The notes beneath the pieces were generated by a model, which saw nothing but the letters and a program-made list of their open reading frames with translations, did no database searches and was not told where the DNA came from. A program made the position numbers and the translations under genes. A stretch of 54,690 bases of DNA from contig SFRL01000020.1 in assembly GCA_004562765.1 (NCBI GenBank), positions 1-54,690 of the forward strand, given 5' to 3'. The DNA comes from a bacterium. GTDB taxonomy: Bacteria > Bacillota > Clostridia > Lachnospirales > Lachnospiraceae. Positions 1-6,156 of the stretch are shown here, one piece after another (positions within the stretch are counted from its first letter, which is position 1; each line of letters begins with the position of its first letter).

Positions 1-222
1 ACGGACCGCTGGTGTACCTGCTGGGAACCAATCCCACCGCAGGGTAGCCAAGTCCGGAAGGGATAAACGCTGAAGGCATCTAAGCGTGAAGCCCCCCCCA
101 AGATGAGATATCCCTTCCTATAAGGAAGTAAGACCCCTGAAAGAGTATCAGGTAGATAGGACAGGAGTGGAAGCGCAGTAATGCGTGCAGCGGACTGCCA
201 CTAATCGGTCGAGGGCTTGACC
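1..222 (+). rRNA. 23S rRNA, 3' end (partial)
   Basis: The first 222 bases match the conserved 3' terminal part of bacterial 23S rRNA, including the GTGTACCTG, TAAACGCTGAAGGCATCTAA and CTAATCGGTCGAGG signatures. The 5' part lies outside the window. The mature end is placed at GGGCTTGACC because these bases normally pair with the 5' end of 23S. No 5S rRNA gene follows within the next kilobase, so in this operon 5S is either absent or upstream. Confidence 0.97.
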
Positions 223-362
223 AAAAGCGGAGAAAAATGGTAGTACGGAGCCAGCAGACAGAGAATCAGCTAGCTGAATGAGCTGTCTGGTGAGCGAGGT
301 ACGGAAGTTTGCGGAGCAAACTCATCGAGACGAAGCGAAGCGTAGTCGAGATGACCATTTTT
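223..362 (+). other. 23S 3' spacer with stacked inverted repeats
   Basis: No gene is seen between the 23S end and the tRNA-Trp promoter. An outer inverted repeat AAAAATGGT (233-241) and ACCATTTTT (354-362) encloses smaller hairpins, for example GTTTGC-gga-GCAAAC (307-321) and CCAG/AGACAG with CTGTCTGG (251-290). A folded 3' external spacer that stops or processes the rRNA transcript is the likeliest reading. This is an inference from the repeats. Confidence 0.5.
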
Positions 363-418
363 CCAAAGTAAGGTTTGAAAGATCTGTGTGAAGTTTTGAA
401 GGTACAAAAGAAAAAAAC

Positions 419-447
419 TTGAAAAACAAAAGATAAATGTATATAAT
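419..447 (+). promoter_or_regulatory. sigma-A promoter of tRNA-Trp copy 1
   Basis: TTGAAA (419-424), a 17-base spacer and a perfect TATAAT (442-447) lie 36 bases before the tRNA. A small GAGGGT/ACCCTC hairpin sits between the promoter and the tRNA and is conserved at the second locus. Confidence 0.8.
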
Positions 448-482
448 ATATGAGGGTAAAAACCCTCATAATATTTATATAT

Positions 483-553
483 AGGGGATTGGTCAAATGG
501 TATGATAGGGGTCTCCAAAACCTTTGGCGGGAGTTCGATTCTCTCATCCCCTG
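483..553 (+). tRNA. tRNA-Trp (CCA), copy 1
   Basis: The cloverleaf can be drawn directly: acceptor AGGGGAT (483-489) pairs with ATCCCCT (546-552), discriminator G553, anticodon loop CTCCAAA (513-519) with anticodon CCA (515-517), and T-loop TTCGATT. The 3' CCA is not encoded. It has its own promoter and terminator, so it is a separate unit from the rRNA operon. A second complete copy lies at 3822-3892 and a 3' fragment at 1248-1325. Confidence 0.96.
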
Positions 554-559
554 CTTGCG

Positions 560-601
560 AAAAGCCGCGAAGCCTTAAATTTATAGGGCTTGGCGGCTTT
601 T
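560..601 (+). terminator. intrinsic terminator after tRNA-Trp copy 1
   Basis: AAAAGCCGC (560-568) pairs with GCGGCTTTT (593-601), with an inner GAAGCC/GGGCTT extension. The T-run closes the stem. The same structure follows copy 2 and the partial copy. Confidence 0.85.
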
Positions 602-644
602 ACATTTTGAAAGAAAAAGGGACTGGTGTCAAAGTGTTCGAATA

Positions 645-674
645 TTGACATTGCGGGAACAGATGTATTAATAT
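645..674 (+). promoter_or_regulatory. promoter of the toxin-antitoxin operon
   Basis: TTGACA (645-650) and TAATAT (669-674) are 18 bases apart. The -10 box directly abuts a GTG at 675, so transcription should start near 681. That rules out the GTG as start codon and leaves almost no leader before the ATG at 687. Confidence 0.65.
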
Positions 675-686
675 GTGATTATAGAA

Positions 687-1019
687 ATGCAGAAAGGAAC
701 AGATGCAGTGTATATACAAGGAATTCGGAATTTGATTGAGCAATCAAAAATTAAGTGGTCGACTCATTGTCTTGAACGGATGCAGGAACGAGATATAAGC
801 CGGTCGGATGTCATCAATTGTCTGCTAAAAGGGGAGATCATAGAAGATTATCCAGATGATTTTCCGCATCCAAGCTGTTTGATTTTTGGGTATACAGTAA
901 ATAATAATGTTATACATGTAGTGGTTGGAAATGATGGGGAATACATTTATATAATAACTGCATATTTTCCAAGCAATACAAAATTTGAAGATGACTTGAA
1001 AACAAGAAGGGGGCGTTGA
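687..1019 (+). CDS. DUF4258 family toxin-like protein
   Basis: This protein of about 110 residues matches the DUF4258 family, a compact RelE/HigB-like fold common as the toxin of type II toxin-antitoxin pairs. Visible family features are the central HCLERMQERDIS segment, the following GEIIEDYP turn, the HVVVG strand and the IITAYFP strand near the end. The reading frame opens at GTG 675, but that codon touches the -10 box, so ATG 687 is preferred although no clear ribosome binding site precedes it. The next gene starts three bases after the stop and encodes a YgiT-type zinc finger, the usual antitoxin partner. Target and mode of action cannot be seen from sequence; mRNA cleavage is only the family expectation. 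Confidence 0.75.
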   Translation: MQKGTDAVYIQGIRNLIEQSKIKWSTHCLERMQERDISRSDVINCLLKGEIIEDYPDDFPHPSCLIFGYTVNNNVIHVVVGNDGEYIYIITAYFPSNTKFEDDLKTRRGR

Positions 1020-1021
1020 TT

Positions 1022-1249
1022 ATGTGCATGTTTTGTAGATGTGATACAGTGAAGGAAAGCACAACCACCCATGTGGTGAATTATAATGGATGTGTAATTG
1101 TGATTAAGAATGTGCCTTGTGAGGAGTGTGAACAGTGTGGCGAAAAGTTTTATACGGATGAGGTAGCAGAACGCTTGGAGAAAATGGTAGATGCTGCAAA
1201 GAAACTGATGCAGGAAATATCTGTTATTGACTATTCAAAGGTTGCATGA
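1022..1249 (+). CDS. YgiT-type zinc-finger antitoxin
   Basis: This 75-residue protein has a CMFC motif at its start and a CEQCGEKF motif about 30 residues later, the two zinc-binding pairs of YgiT/MqsA-type antitoxin domains. A helical tail follows, rich in lysine and glutamate (LEKMVDAAKKLMQE). ATG 1022 is chosen because a purine-rich AGAAGGGGG lies 8 bases upstream; the TTG at 1016 overlaps the toxin stop. Toxin first and antitoxin second is the MqsRA/HigBA-like order. No helix-turn-helix domain is present, so autoregulation would need another means. Its stop codon lies right at the edge of a displaced tRNA-Trp fragment. Confidence 0.8.
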   Translation: MCMFCRCDTVKESTTTHVVNYNGCVIVIKNVPCEECEQCGEKFYTDEVAERLEKMVDAAKKLMQEISVIDYSKVA

Positions 1250-1325
1250 TGAGAGTTTGATTCTCTCATCCCCTGCTTGCAGAAAGCTGTGAAGCCTTAT
1301 ATTTATATAGGGTTTAGCAGCTTTT
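1248..1325 (+). pseudogene. 3' fragment of tRNA-Trp with its terminator
   Basis: GAGAG-TTTGATT-CTCTC (1251-1267) is a complete T-arm, followed by the acceptor strand ATCCCCT and discriminator G (1268-1275). A diverged copy of the tRNA-Trp terminator then follows, ending in GCAGCTTTT. The 5' two thirds of the tRNA are missing. It lies just behind the toxin-antitoxin pair, as the displaced 3' end would after insertion of a small element at the tRNA. Confidence 0.85.
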
Positions 1326-1351
1326 AAATGTTACTGATGTTGTTTCTGCAA

Positions 1352-1402
1352 CTGGAGAAAATGGTTGATTCAGCAAAGAAGATTCTTATGGAAAAGGAGT
1401 GA
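1352..1402 (+). pseudogene. C-terminal remnant of a second YgiT-like antitoxin
   Basis: The frame CTG GAG AAA ATG GTT GAT ... TGA encodes LEKMVDSAKKILMEKE, nearly the same as LEKMVDAAKKLMQE in the intact antitoxin at 1022-1249. Nothing of the zinc finger remains. It is the tail of another antitoxin copy and suggests that more than one toxin-antitoxin module has occupied this site. Its last codons carry the ribosome binding site of the next gene. Confidence 0.75.
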
Positions 1403-1406
1403 AATA

Positions 1407-1877
1407 ATGCAGAAACGTGTGGAAGATTCACAAGTCGAACAGATATTTATGGTGCATCCGGAGCATTTAAATGGAGCGGGAAGATTGTTTGGCGGACAGA
1501 TCATGTCGTGGATTGATGAAGTGGCTGCATTGGTAGGGTTGCGTCATGCGCAATCGAGTGTAGTGACTGCTTCTGTGGACAATCTTGAATTCATGGAAGG
1601 GGCGCATCTGAACGATATGATCGTGCTGATCGGAAGGCTTACTTATGTTGGTAAAACATCGATGGAAGTGCGCGTGGATACATATGTAGAGTCGATCGAG
1701 GATGGCATGCGGCGACCGATCAATCGTGCGTATCTCATTTTGGTCGCGGTGGATAAGGATGGAAAACCGAAAGAAGTCCCGGAACTGTGTATTGAGACCG
1801 AAAGCCAGCGGGCAGAGTGGGAGGCGGCACAGCGACGGAAGGCAATGCATATTCAGCGGAAGAAAGAAGGCTTTTGA
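1407..1877 (+). CDS. acyl-CoA thioesterase, hotdog fold (YkhA/YciA type)
   Basis: This 156-residue protein matches short acyl-CoA hydrolases that release free CoA and a carboxylic acid from acyl-CoA in the cytoplasm. The hotdog signature is clear: NGAGRLFGGQIMSWIDEVAA carries the catalytic Asp region, followed by TASVDNLEFM and the GKTSMEVRV strand. The open frame extends upstream to 1365, but those codons run through the antitoxin remnant. ATG 1407 has AAGGAG seven bases upstream and is the start used here. Chain-length preference cannot be judged. The acetyltransferase gene follows after 22 bases and may be co-transcribed. Confidence 0.85.
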   Translation: MQKRVEDSQVEQIFMVHPEHLNGAGRLFGGQIMSWIDEVAALVGLRHAQSSVVTASVDNLEFMEGAHLNDMIVLIGRLTYVGKTSMEVRVDTYVESIEDGMRRPINRAYLILVAVDKDGKPKEVPELCIETESQRAEWEAAQRRKAMHIQRKKEGF

Positions 1878-1899
1878 CAGATGATGGAGGTTAATGATT

Positions 1900-2514
1900 A
1901 TGACACAATATGAACGTATGATAAAGGGCTTGATCTATGTTCCGGGAGATGAAGAAATATTGAAAGAGCAGTTTCCATATCAGGATAAATTGTGGGAATT
2001 TAACCAGTTGAAGCCTTCAGATATAGCCGGAAAAGAAAAGTATATGAAGGAAGTATTTGCGGAGTGTGGAGAGAATAATTATATTGAACTTCCTCTGCAT
2101 GCAAACTGGGGTGGTCATCATGTACATTTCGGCTCTCAGATCTATGCAAATTCGAATCTGACGCTTGTAGATGACGGACATATTTATGTTGGTGATAAGG
2201 TCATGTTTGGACCAAACGTTACAATAGCAACGGCAAATCATCCGATCGATGCAAACCTTCGTGGGAAAGGTCTGCAATATAATAAAGATGTTTACATCGG
2301 CGAAAATACGTGGATCGGTGCAAATGTGGTAATTGTTCCCGGAATTCATATCGGAAAAAATGTAGTGATCGGTGCCGGCAGTGTGGTTACAAAAGATATA
2401 CCTGATGATGTGATAGCGGTTGGAAATCCCTGTCGTGTTTTACGAGAAGTTGGTGAACATGATAAAAAATATTTTTATAAACAGGAAATGATCGATTACG
2501 AGAATATAGAGTAA
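1900..2514 (+). CDS. maltose/galactoside O-acetyltransferase family protein
   Basis: This 204-residue protein is of the LacA/Maa group, which transfers acetyl from acetyl-CoA to sugar hydroxyls. The N-terminal MTQYERMIKG matches the family's first helix. From about residue 75 the hexapeptide repeats of a left-handed beta helix can be read (for example IYVGDKVMFGPNVTI, VYIGENTWIGANVVI). The catalytic His lies in TANHPIDAN. ATG 1900 is preferred over 1894 because GGAGG at 1886-1890 gives normal spacing only to the second. The physiological sugar is unknown. Length and domain layout are complete. Confidence 0.85.
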   Translation: MTQYERMIKGLIYVPGDEEILKEQFPYQDKLWEFNQLKPSDIAGKEKYMKEVFAECGENNYIELPLHANWGGHHVHFGSQIYANSNLTLVDDGHIYVGDKVMFGPNVTIATANHPIDANLRGKGLQYNKDVYIGENTWIGANVVIVPGIHIGKNVVIGAGSVVTKDIPDDVIAVGNPCRVLREVGEHDKKYFYKQEMIDYENIE

Positions 2515-2527
2515 AGGAGGAAACATT

Positions 2528-2986
2528 ATGTTAGAAGTTGGAATAAAGGCACCGGATTTTGAACTTCCGGATCAGAATGGTGAGCTGCATAAGCTCAGTG
2601 ATTATGCAGGAAAAAAGGTTATTTTATATTTTTATCCGAAGGACAATACACCAGGATGTACGAAGCAGGCGTGTGGATTTTCAGAGAGATATCCGCAATT
2701 TTTAGAGAAGGGTGCAGTGGTTTTGGGCGTGAGCAAAGATAGTGTTGCTTCTCATAAACGATTTGAGGAAAAGCAGGGTTTGGCATTCACGCTTCTCTCC
2801 GATCCGGAGCGCAAGGTAATTGAGGCATATGATGTGTGGAAAGAAAAGAAGAATTATGGAAAGGTCTCCATGGGTGTTGTTCGTACGACCTATCTCATTG
2901 ATGAACATGGAGTGATCATCAAAGCAAATGACAAGGTGAAGGCAGCTGATGATCCGCAGAACATGCTAGAGGAACTGGGATCATGA
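2528..2986 (+). CDS. bcp: thiol peroxidase Bcp (peroxiredoxin Q)
   Basis: This is a 152-residue, full-length AhpC/TSA-type peroxiredoxin that reduces hydrogen peroxide and organic peroxides using thioredoxin. The active-site segment DNTPGCTKQACGF shows the peroxidatic Cys and the second Cys five residues later, typical of atypical two-Cys Bcp proteins. The preceding LYFYPK strand is also standard. A strong AAAGGAGG site precedes the ATG. The stop overlaps the start of yaaA (ATGA), so the two oxidative-stress genes are translationally coupled. Confidence 0.93.
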   Translation: MLEVGIKAPDFELPDQNGELHKLSDYAGKKVILYFYPKDNTPGCTKQACGFSERYPQFLEKGAVVLGVSKDSVASHKRFEEKQGLAFTLLSDPERKVIEAYDVWKEKKNYGKVSMGVVRTTYLIDEHGVIIKANDKVKAADDPQNMLEELGS

Positions 2987-3732
2987 AGATCATTCTGTCC
3001 CCTGCGAAAAAAATGAATATGGATCTGGACAGACTGGCACCGTCGGGTTTACCGGATTTTCTTGATCAGACAGAGGAAATATTATCGTGGCTTCGAGACA
3101 GATCCTATGAAGAATTAAAGACACTGTGGAAATGCAATGACAAGATCGTACAGCAGAATATCGTACGTTTGGAGCAGATGGAACTGAGAAGTCAGCTGAC
3201 ACCGGCGGTGCTTGCCTATGAGGGGATCGCTTATCAATATATGGCACCGGCGGTTTTTGAATCAGGACATTATGATTATGTGCAGGAGCATCTGCGCATA
3301 CTGTCTGCCTTTTATGGGGTGTTAAGGGCAATGGATGGTGTGACACCGTACCGATTGGAAATGCAGGCGAAGGCAAAAGTTGGTGGAAAAAAAGATCTGT
3401 ATGAGTTATGGGGAAACAGACTATATGAGGCCGTCAGAGATGAAAGCGGAGTTATCGTTAATCTTGCATCAAAGGAGTATTCCAAGTGTATAGAAAAATA
3501 CTTGATGCCGGAAGATCGATATATAACGATCACCTTTTGTGAAAAATCCGGAAATAAACTGGTTACAAAGGGCACCTATGCAAAAATGGCAAGAGGTGAA
3601 ATGGTTCGTTACATGGCAGAGCATCAGATTGAGGATCCGATAGAGATCCGGAAATTTGATCGGCTTGGGTATGTGTTTCGGGGCGATCTGTCCTCTGACA
3701 AGGAATATATATTTGAGCGTATGGTTAAGTGA
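2983..3732 (+). CDS. yaaA: peroxide stress protein YaaA
   Basis: This 249-residue protein is of the YaaA (DUF328/UPF0246) family, which lowers free iron and DNA damage during peroxide stress. Family landmarks are the N-terminal ILSPAKKMN, the FYGVLRAMDGVTPYRLEM region, and NLASKEYSKCI toward the C-terminus. It overlaps bcp by four bases, and the pairing with a peroxidase fits the role. The gene ends exactly where the second tRNA-Trp repeat block begins, so the breakpoint of that duplication lies at or next to its stop codon. Confidence 0.93.
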   Translation: MKIILSPAKKMNMDLDRLAPSGLPDFLDQTEEILSWLRDRSYEELKTLWKCNDKIVQQNIVRLEQMELRSQLTPAVLAYEGIAYQYMAPAVFESGHYDYVQEHLRILSAFYGVLRAMDGVTPYRLEMQAKAKVGGKKDLYELWGNRLYEAVRDESGVIVNLASKEYSKCIEKYLMPEDRYITITFCEKSGNKLVTKGTYAKMARGEMVRYMAEHQIEDPIEIRKFDRLGYVFRGDLSSDKEYIFERMVK

Positions 3733-3758
3733 AGTTTTGAAGGTGCAGAAAATTAACA

Positions 3759-3787
3759 TTGAATTTTTCAAATATATCATGTATAAT
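3759..3787 (+). promoter_or_regulatory. sigma-A promoter of tRNA-Trp copy 2
   Basis: TTGAAT (3759-3764), 17 bases, TATAAT (3782-3787). It has the same layout as the promoter of copy 1, including the GAGGGT/ACCCTC hairpin downstream. Confidence 0.8.
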
Positions 3788-3821
3788 ATGTGAGGGTAAA
3801 ACCCTCATAATATTTATGTAC

Positions 3822-3892
3822 AGGGGATTGGTCAAATGGTATGATAGGGGTCTCCAAAACCTTTGGCGGGAGTTCGATTCTCTCATCCCCTG
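3822..3892 (+). tRNA. tRNA-Trp (CCA), copy 2
   Basis: The 71-base sequence is identical to copy 1 throughout the mature tRNA: acceptor AGGGGAT (3822-3828) with ATCCCCT (3885-3891), anticodon CCA, and T-loop TTCGATT. CCA is not encoded. Two functional tRNA-Trp genes 3.3 kb apart are unusual, since one usually suffices. Confidence 0.96.
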
Positions 3893-3898
3893 CTCGCG

Positions 3899-3940
3899 AA
3901 AAGCCGCGAAGCCTTGAATTTACAGGGCTTGGCGGCTTTT
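3899..3940 (+). terminator. intrinsic terminator after tRNA-Trp copy 2
   Basis: AAAAGCCGC (3899-3907) pairs with GCGGCTTTT (3932-3940), matching the terminator of copy 1 with a few loop changes. Confidence 0.85.
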
Positions 3941-3955
3941 ATATTTGGAGGGTGA

Positions 3956-4126
3956 TCATTCCCCTCCGGGACCATCCTTGCGCGGTCTTTCAGATTCCGG
4001 CAATGGTTCGACAGGTTTTACGGCATCTTCACCCTTTGGCAGGTCGACATCCGGAATGTTGCCATCATCGTATGCGCATGCCGGCTGACCATCAGGAGTA
4101 GTTTTGATTCCAGATTTAGATTTCAT
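3956..4126 (-). CDS. small hypothetical protein, 56 residues
   Basis: On the minus strand an ATG at 4126-4124 is preceded by GGAAAGGTGG about 7 bases upstream and opens a 56-codon frame ending in TGA. The product begins MKSKSGIKTTPDGQPAC and is rich in Pro, Asp, Glu and Lys (DLPKGEDAVKP, ERPRKDGPGGE), with no membrane segment and one Cys. It looks disordered. I do not recognise a family. The good ribosome binding site and clean frame make a real gene plausible, but such a short frame could be chance. It faces the terminator of tRNA-Trp copy 2. Confidence 0.45.
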   Translation of the reverse strand: MKSKSGIKTTPDGQPACAYDDGNIPDVDLPKGEDAVKPVEPLPESERPRKDGPGGE

Positions 4127-4150
4127 AGTGCACCACCTTTCCGGGATAGA

Positions 4151-4510
4151 ATGCGCAGATCTGGTGAATATATTCAGAAGATTTCAAAGGGCATGCGTTC
4201 GTTGAAATCTTATGCCAGACTTTCCGGTCAGGTGAAGGATTATGACAAATATTATGATTACAATTATGTAGTCGTTGGCACAAGTCATGCGTTGCATATC
4301 AGGGAGCATGTGCCGCCATACTGGGGTGTGATCACGGTTGAAATGGTGGATGACCGGTTTGACTTTTATATTTTAAGACAGCCGCAGATGAATCCGAAGG
4401 TGAGATGGAAGAAAAAAATGGAGATCCTCTGGAGACCGGAACTGGCGATGATCCAGGAGTGGAACCCAAAGGGGAGAAACAGAAAAAGAGACGGAGAACC
4501 AGCGCACTGA
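4151..4510 (+). pseudogene. C-terminal remnant of an sce7726-family protein
   Basis: The 119-residue frame contains RLSGQVKDYDKYYDYNYVVVG, then HVPPYWGVITVE, then LRQPQMNPKV and ILWRPELAMIQE. From memory these match the second half of sce7726-family proteins, which carry a PD-(D/E)XK-like nuclease core. The N-terminal part with the catalytic Glu-x-Lys is replaced by unrelated codons (MRRSGEYIQKISKGM), and no ribosome binding site precedes the ATG. I read it as a decayed fragment, probably left by an insertion next to the tRNA. No search was run; weaker similarity by chance is possible. Confidence 0.5.
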
Positions 4511-4540
4511 ATGGGAGGCAGGACAAAAACGGAAAGCGCT

Positions 4541-4612
4541 TCAAAGTAAAATGAAGTATATTTGAAGCTGCTTTGAAGTTGACTTTGAAATAATATTGAA
4601 GTAAAATAAAGC
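4541..4612 (+). repeat. helically phased TTGAAGT repeat array with embedded promoter
   Basis: Seven 7-base units close to TTGAAGT start at 4541, 4551, 4562, 4573, 4585, 4596 and 4606, so the spacing is 10-12 bases, one helical turn. TTGACT (4579-4584), 17 bases and TAAAAT (4602-4607) form a sigma-A promoter inside the array. It ends 29 bases before the start of the AlbA_2 gene. A row of protein-binding sites on one DNA face, probably autoregulatory, is the natural reading. Confidence 0.7.
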
Positions 4613-4641
4613 TAATTCAAAAGGAGGTGCGAGGTAGATCG

Positions 4642-6084
4642 ATGTATTTGGAAGAAATCGTTGAAGACATACAGTTGGAAAGTGATAAATTTGAGTGTAA
4701 AAGCAGATTGAACCGGGATGACATTGTGAGCTGGCTGAAAACAATAGCAGGTTTTTCAAATGCCTGTGGTGGAGACTTTTACATTGGTGTCGAGGATAAA
4801 ACAAATAAATTGGTTGGTTTTGACAGGAGAGAAGCAGACAATGAACGCAATTATTTTAATAATCAGGTAAATGAACATTTAGTGCCAAGACCACAGATGA
4901 ATATATCCTTTGTTCGCTATGAAATCAAGGGAAAAGAAAGATTTATCATTCGTGTTCGGATCTTGGAATCTGTAATCAAGCCGGTGATATTAAAATACAA
5001 AAATATCCCATCCATCTTCATGAGAAGAGACGGCTTTACAAACGGTGCGACCTATGAAGAGATTATTGAAATGAGTGTAAAGAGTAAAAATACGCAATAT
5101 GATATCCTGACATCGGATGTGAAATATGATGCCGCGAAATATACAATGCTTCGAGATTTTTATTCGGAAAATAATAACGGAAAGGTTCTTTCAGAAAAGG
5201 CATTGCAGTTGATGGGTTTTTATGATAAAAACGGGTTCCTTGCAAATGGAGCAGTCTTGTTTGCGGATGATTATCAGGAGAAAAAAACACAGGTTCAATG
5301 TTCTGTTTTTTCCGGATTTCACAAAGGAAGTGAACGGATTGTGACGATTAATCGTTTTCATGGAAATATTATTTCTACCATAAATTATATGATGGAATTC
5401 GTTACGCAGAGAAGGAATCACTCCATGATCAAGCTGGGAGATACGAGAAAAAATATTGATGCATATCCTCAGAGAGCTTTGTTCGAAGGAGTGATAAATG
5501 CAGTAGCACATCGGGATTATTTTCTCGATGGAACACAGATTCAGGTAGACATGTTTAAAGACAGGCTGGAGATATCGTCGCCGGGTAGCTTTTACAGAGG
5601 AGAAAAATTAGGGAAAACCTATGATCTGACCGGAATTATTTCAAAAAGAAGAAACGAATTGATCGCGTCTGTGCTGGTAAGTTGTAATGTGATGGAGGCT
5701 GCTGGTACCGGTTTTGACAAGATCATAGAAGAGTATAAAGAGGCAGATGAGGGGCATCGTCCATATATTTATTCATTCTCGGATCATTTTACACTTGTAT
5801 TGCCGGATCTGACTTATTTGAATGGTATAGAGGATAGCAATTTCCCGATTCTTACATTTGTTCCGGTGACAAATGGGACTGCTTACGATGATAAAGTGCT
5901 CTCATTTTGCTATTATCAGGCACACAAGGTGTCGGAAATCGCAGAGTACTTAGGAATCAGTGATTCAACTTATTTGAGAAAGCAGGTGTTGGGCAATCTG
6001 GAAGCGCAGGGGTATTTAGTCGCCAGTAAAATTTCAAGAGCAATGTATTTCAAGACCAATCCGGATATGGTAGCAGTCAATTGA
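4642..6084 (+). CDS. AlbA_2/Schlafen-type ATP-binding regulator-like protein
   Basis: This 480-residue protein has three parts. The N-terminal AlbA_2 (Schlafen-like, DNA-binding) domain spans about residues 5-130, with ESDKFECKS, FSNACGGDFYIGVED and the later FMRRDGFT. A middle region with EGVINAVAHRDYF and EISSPG (about 280-330) is the HATPase_c_4 module typical of these proteins. A C-terminal winged helix (about 425-475) contains VSEIAEYLGIS and NLEAQGYLV. ATG 4642 is used because GAGG lies 7 bases upstream; a GTG at 4627 is also possible. Such proteins are annotated as putative transcriptional regulators or defence-related ATPases; the real function is unknown. The phased TTGAAGT array directly upstream suggests it binds its own promoter. 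Confidence 0.75.
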   Translation: MYLEEIVEDIQLESDKFECKSRLNRDDIVSWLKTIAGFSNACGGDFYIGVEDKTNKLVGFDRREADNERNYFNNQVNEHLVPRPQMNISFVRYEIKGKERFIIRVRILESVIKPVILKYKNIPSIFMRRDGFTNGATYEEIIEMSVKSKNTQYDILTSDVKYDAAKYTMLRDFYSENNNGKVLSEKALQLMGFYDKNGFLANGAVLFADDYQEKKTQVQCSVFSGFHKGSERIVTINRFHGNIISTINYMMEFVTQRRNHSMIKLGDTRKNIDAYPQRALFEGVINAVAHRDYFLDGTQIQVDMFKDRLEISSPGSFYRGEKLGKTYDLTGIISKRRNELIASVLVSCNVMEAAGTGFDKIIEEYKEADEGHRPYIYSFSDHFTLVLPDLTYLNGIEDSNFPILTFVPVTNGTAYDDKVLSFCYYQAHKVSEIAEYLGISDSTYLRKQVLGNLEAQGYLVASKISRAMYFKTNPDMVAVN

Positions 6085-6156
6085 TTTTTTCTGTGCTTTT
6101 TTTGTTGAGATAGATATTTGCATAGGAGTTTATTTTAGAAAAATACGGGGAGAGAT

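Larger units (their letters stand above)
388..601 (+). repeat. direct repeat block (promoter, tRNA-Trp, terminator), copy 1; copy 2 at 3729-3940
   Basis: The block starting GTGAAGTTTTGAAGGT and running through promoter, tRNA and terminator is repeated at 3729-3940 in the same orientation with scattered substitutions. Copy 2 begins at the stop codon of yaaA. The two copies bracket about 3.1 kb and would allow deletion or amplification of the genes between by homologous recombination. A third, partial copy (T-arm, acceptor 3' strand and terminator only) is at 1248-1325. Confidence 0.8.

Noticed and set aside
223..480. 5S rRNA gene behind 23S
   Set aside because: None of the conserved 5S blocks can be found; the spacer is made of local inverted repeats.
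266..547. minus-strand open frames over the tRNA-Trp promoter
   Set aside because: They cross the tRNA and its promoter and have no coding signs.
3841..4101. 86-residue plus-strand open frame
   Set aside because: It begins inside tRNA-Trp copy 2 and is antisense to the small minus-strand gene that has a better ribosome binding site.
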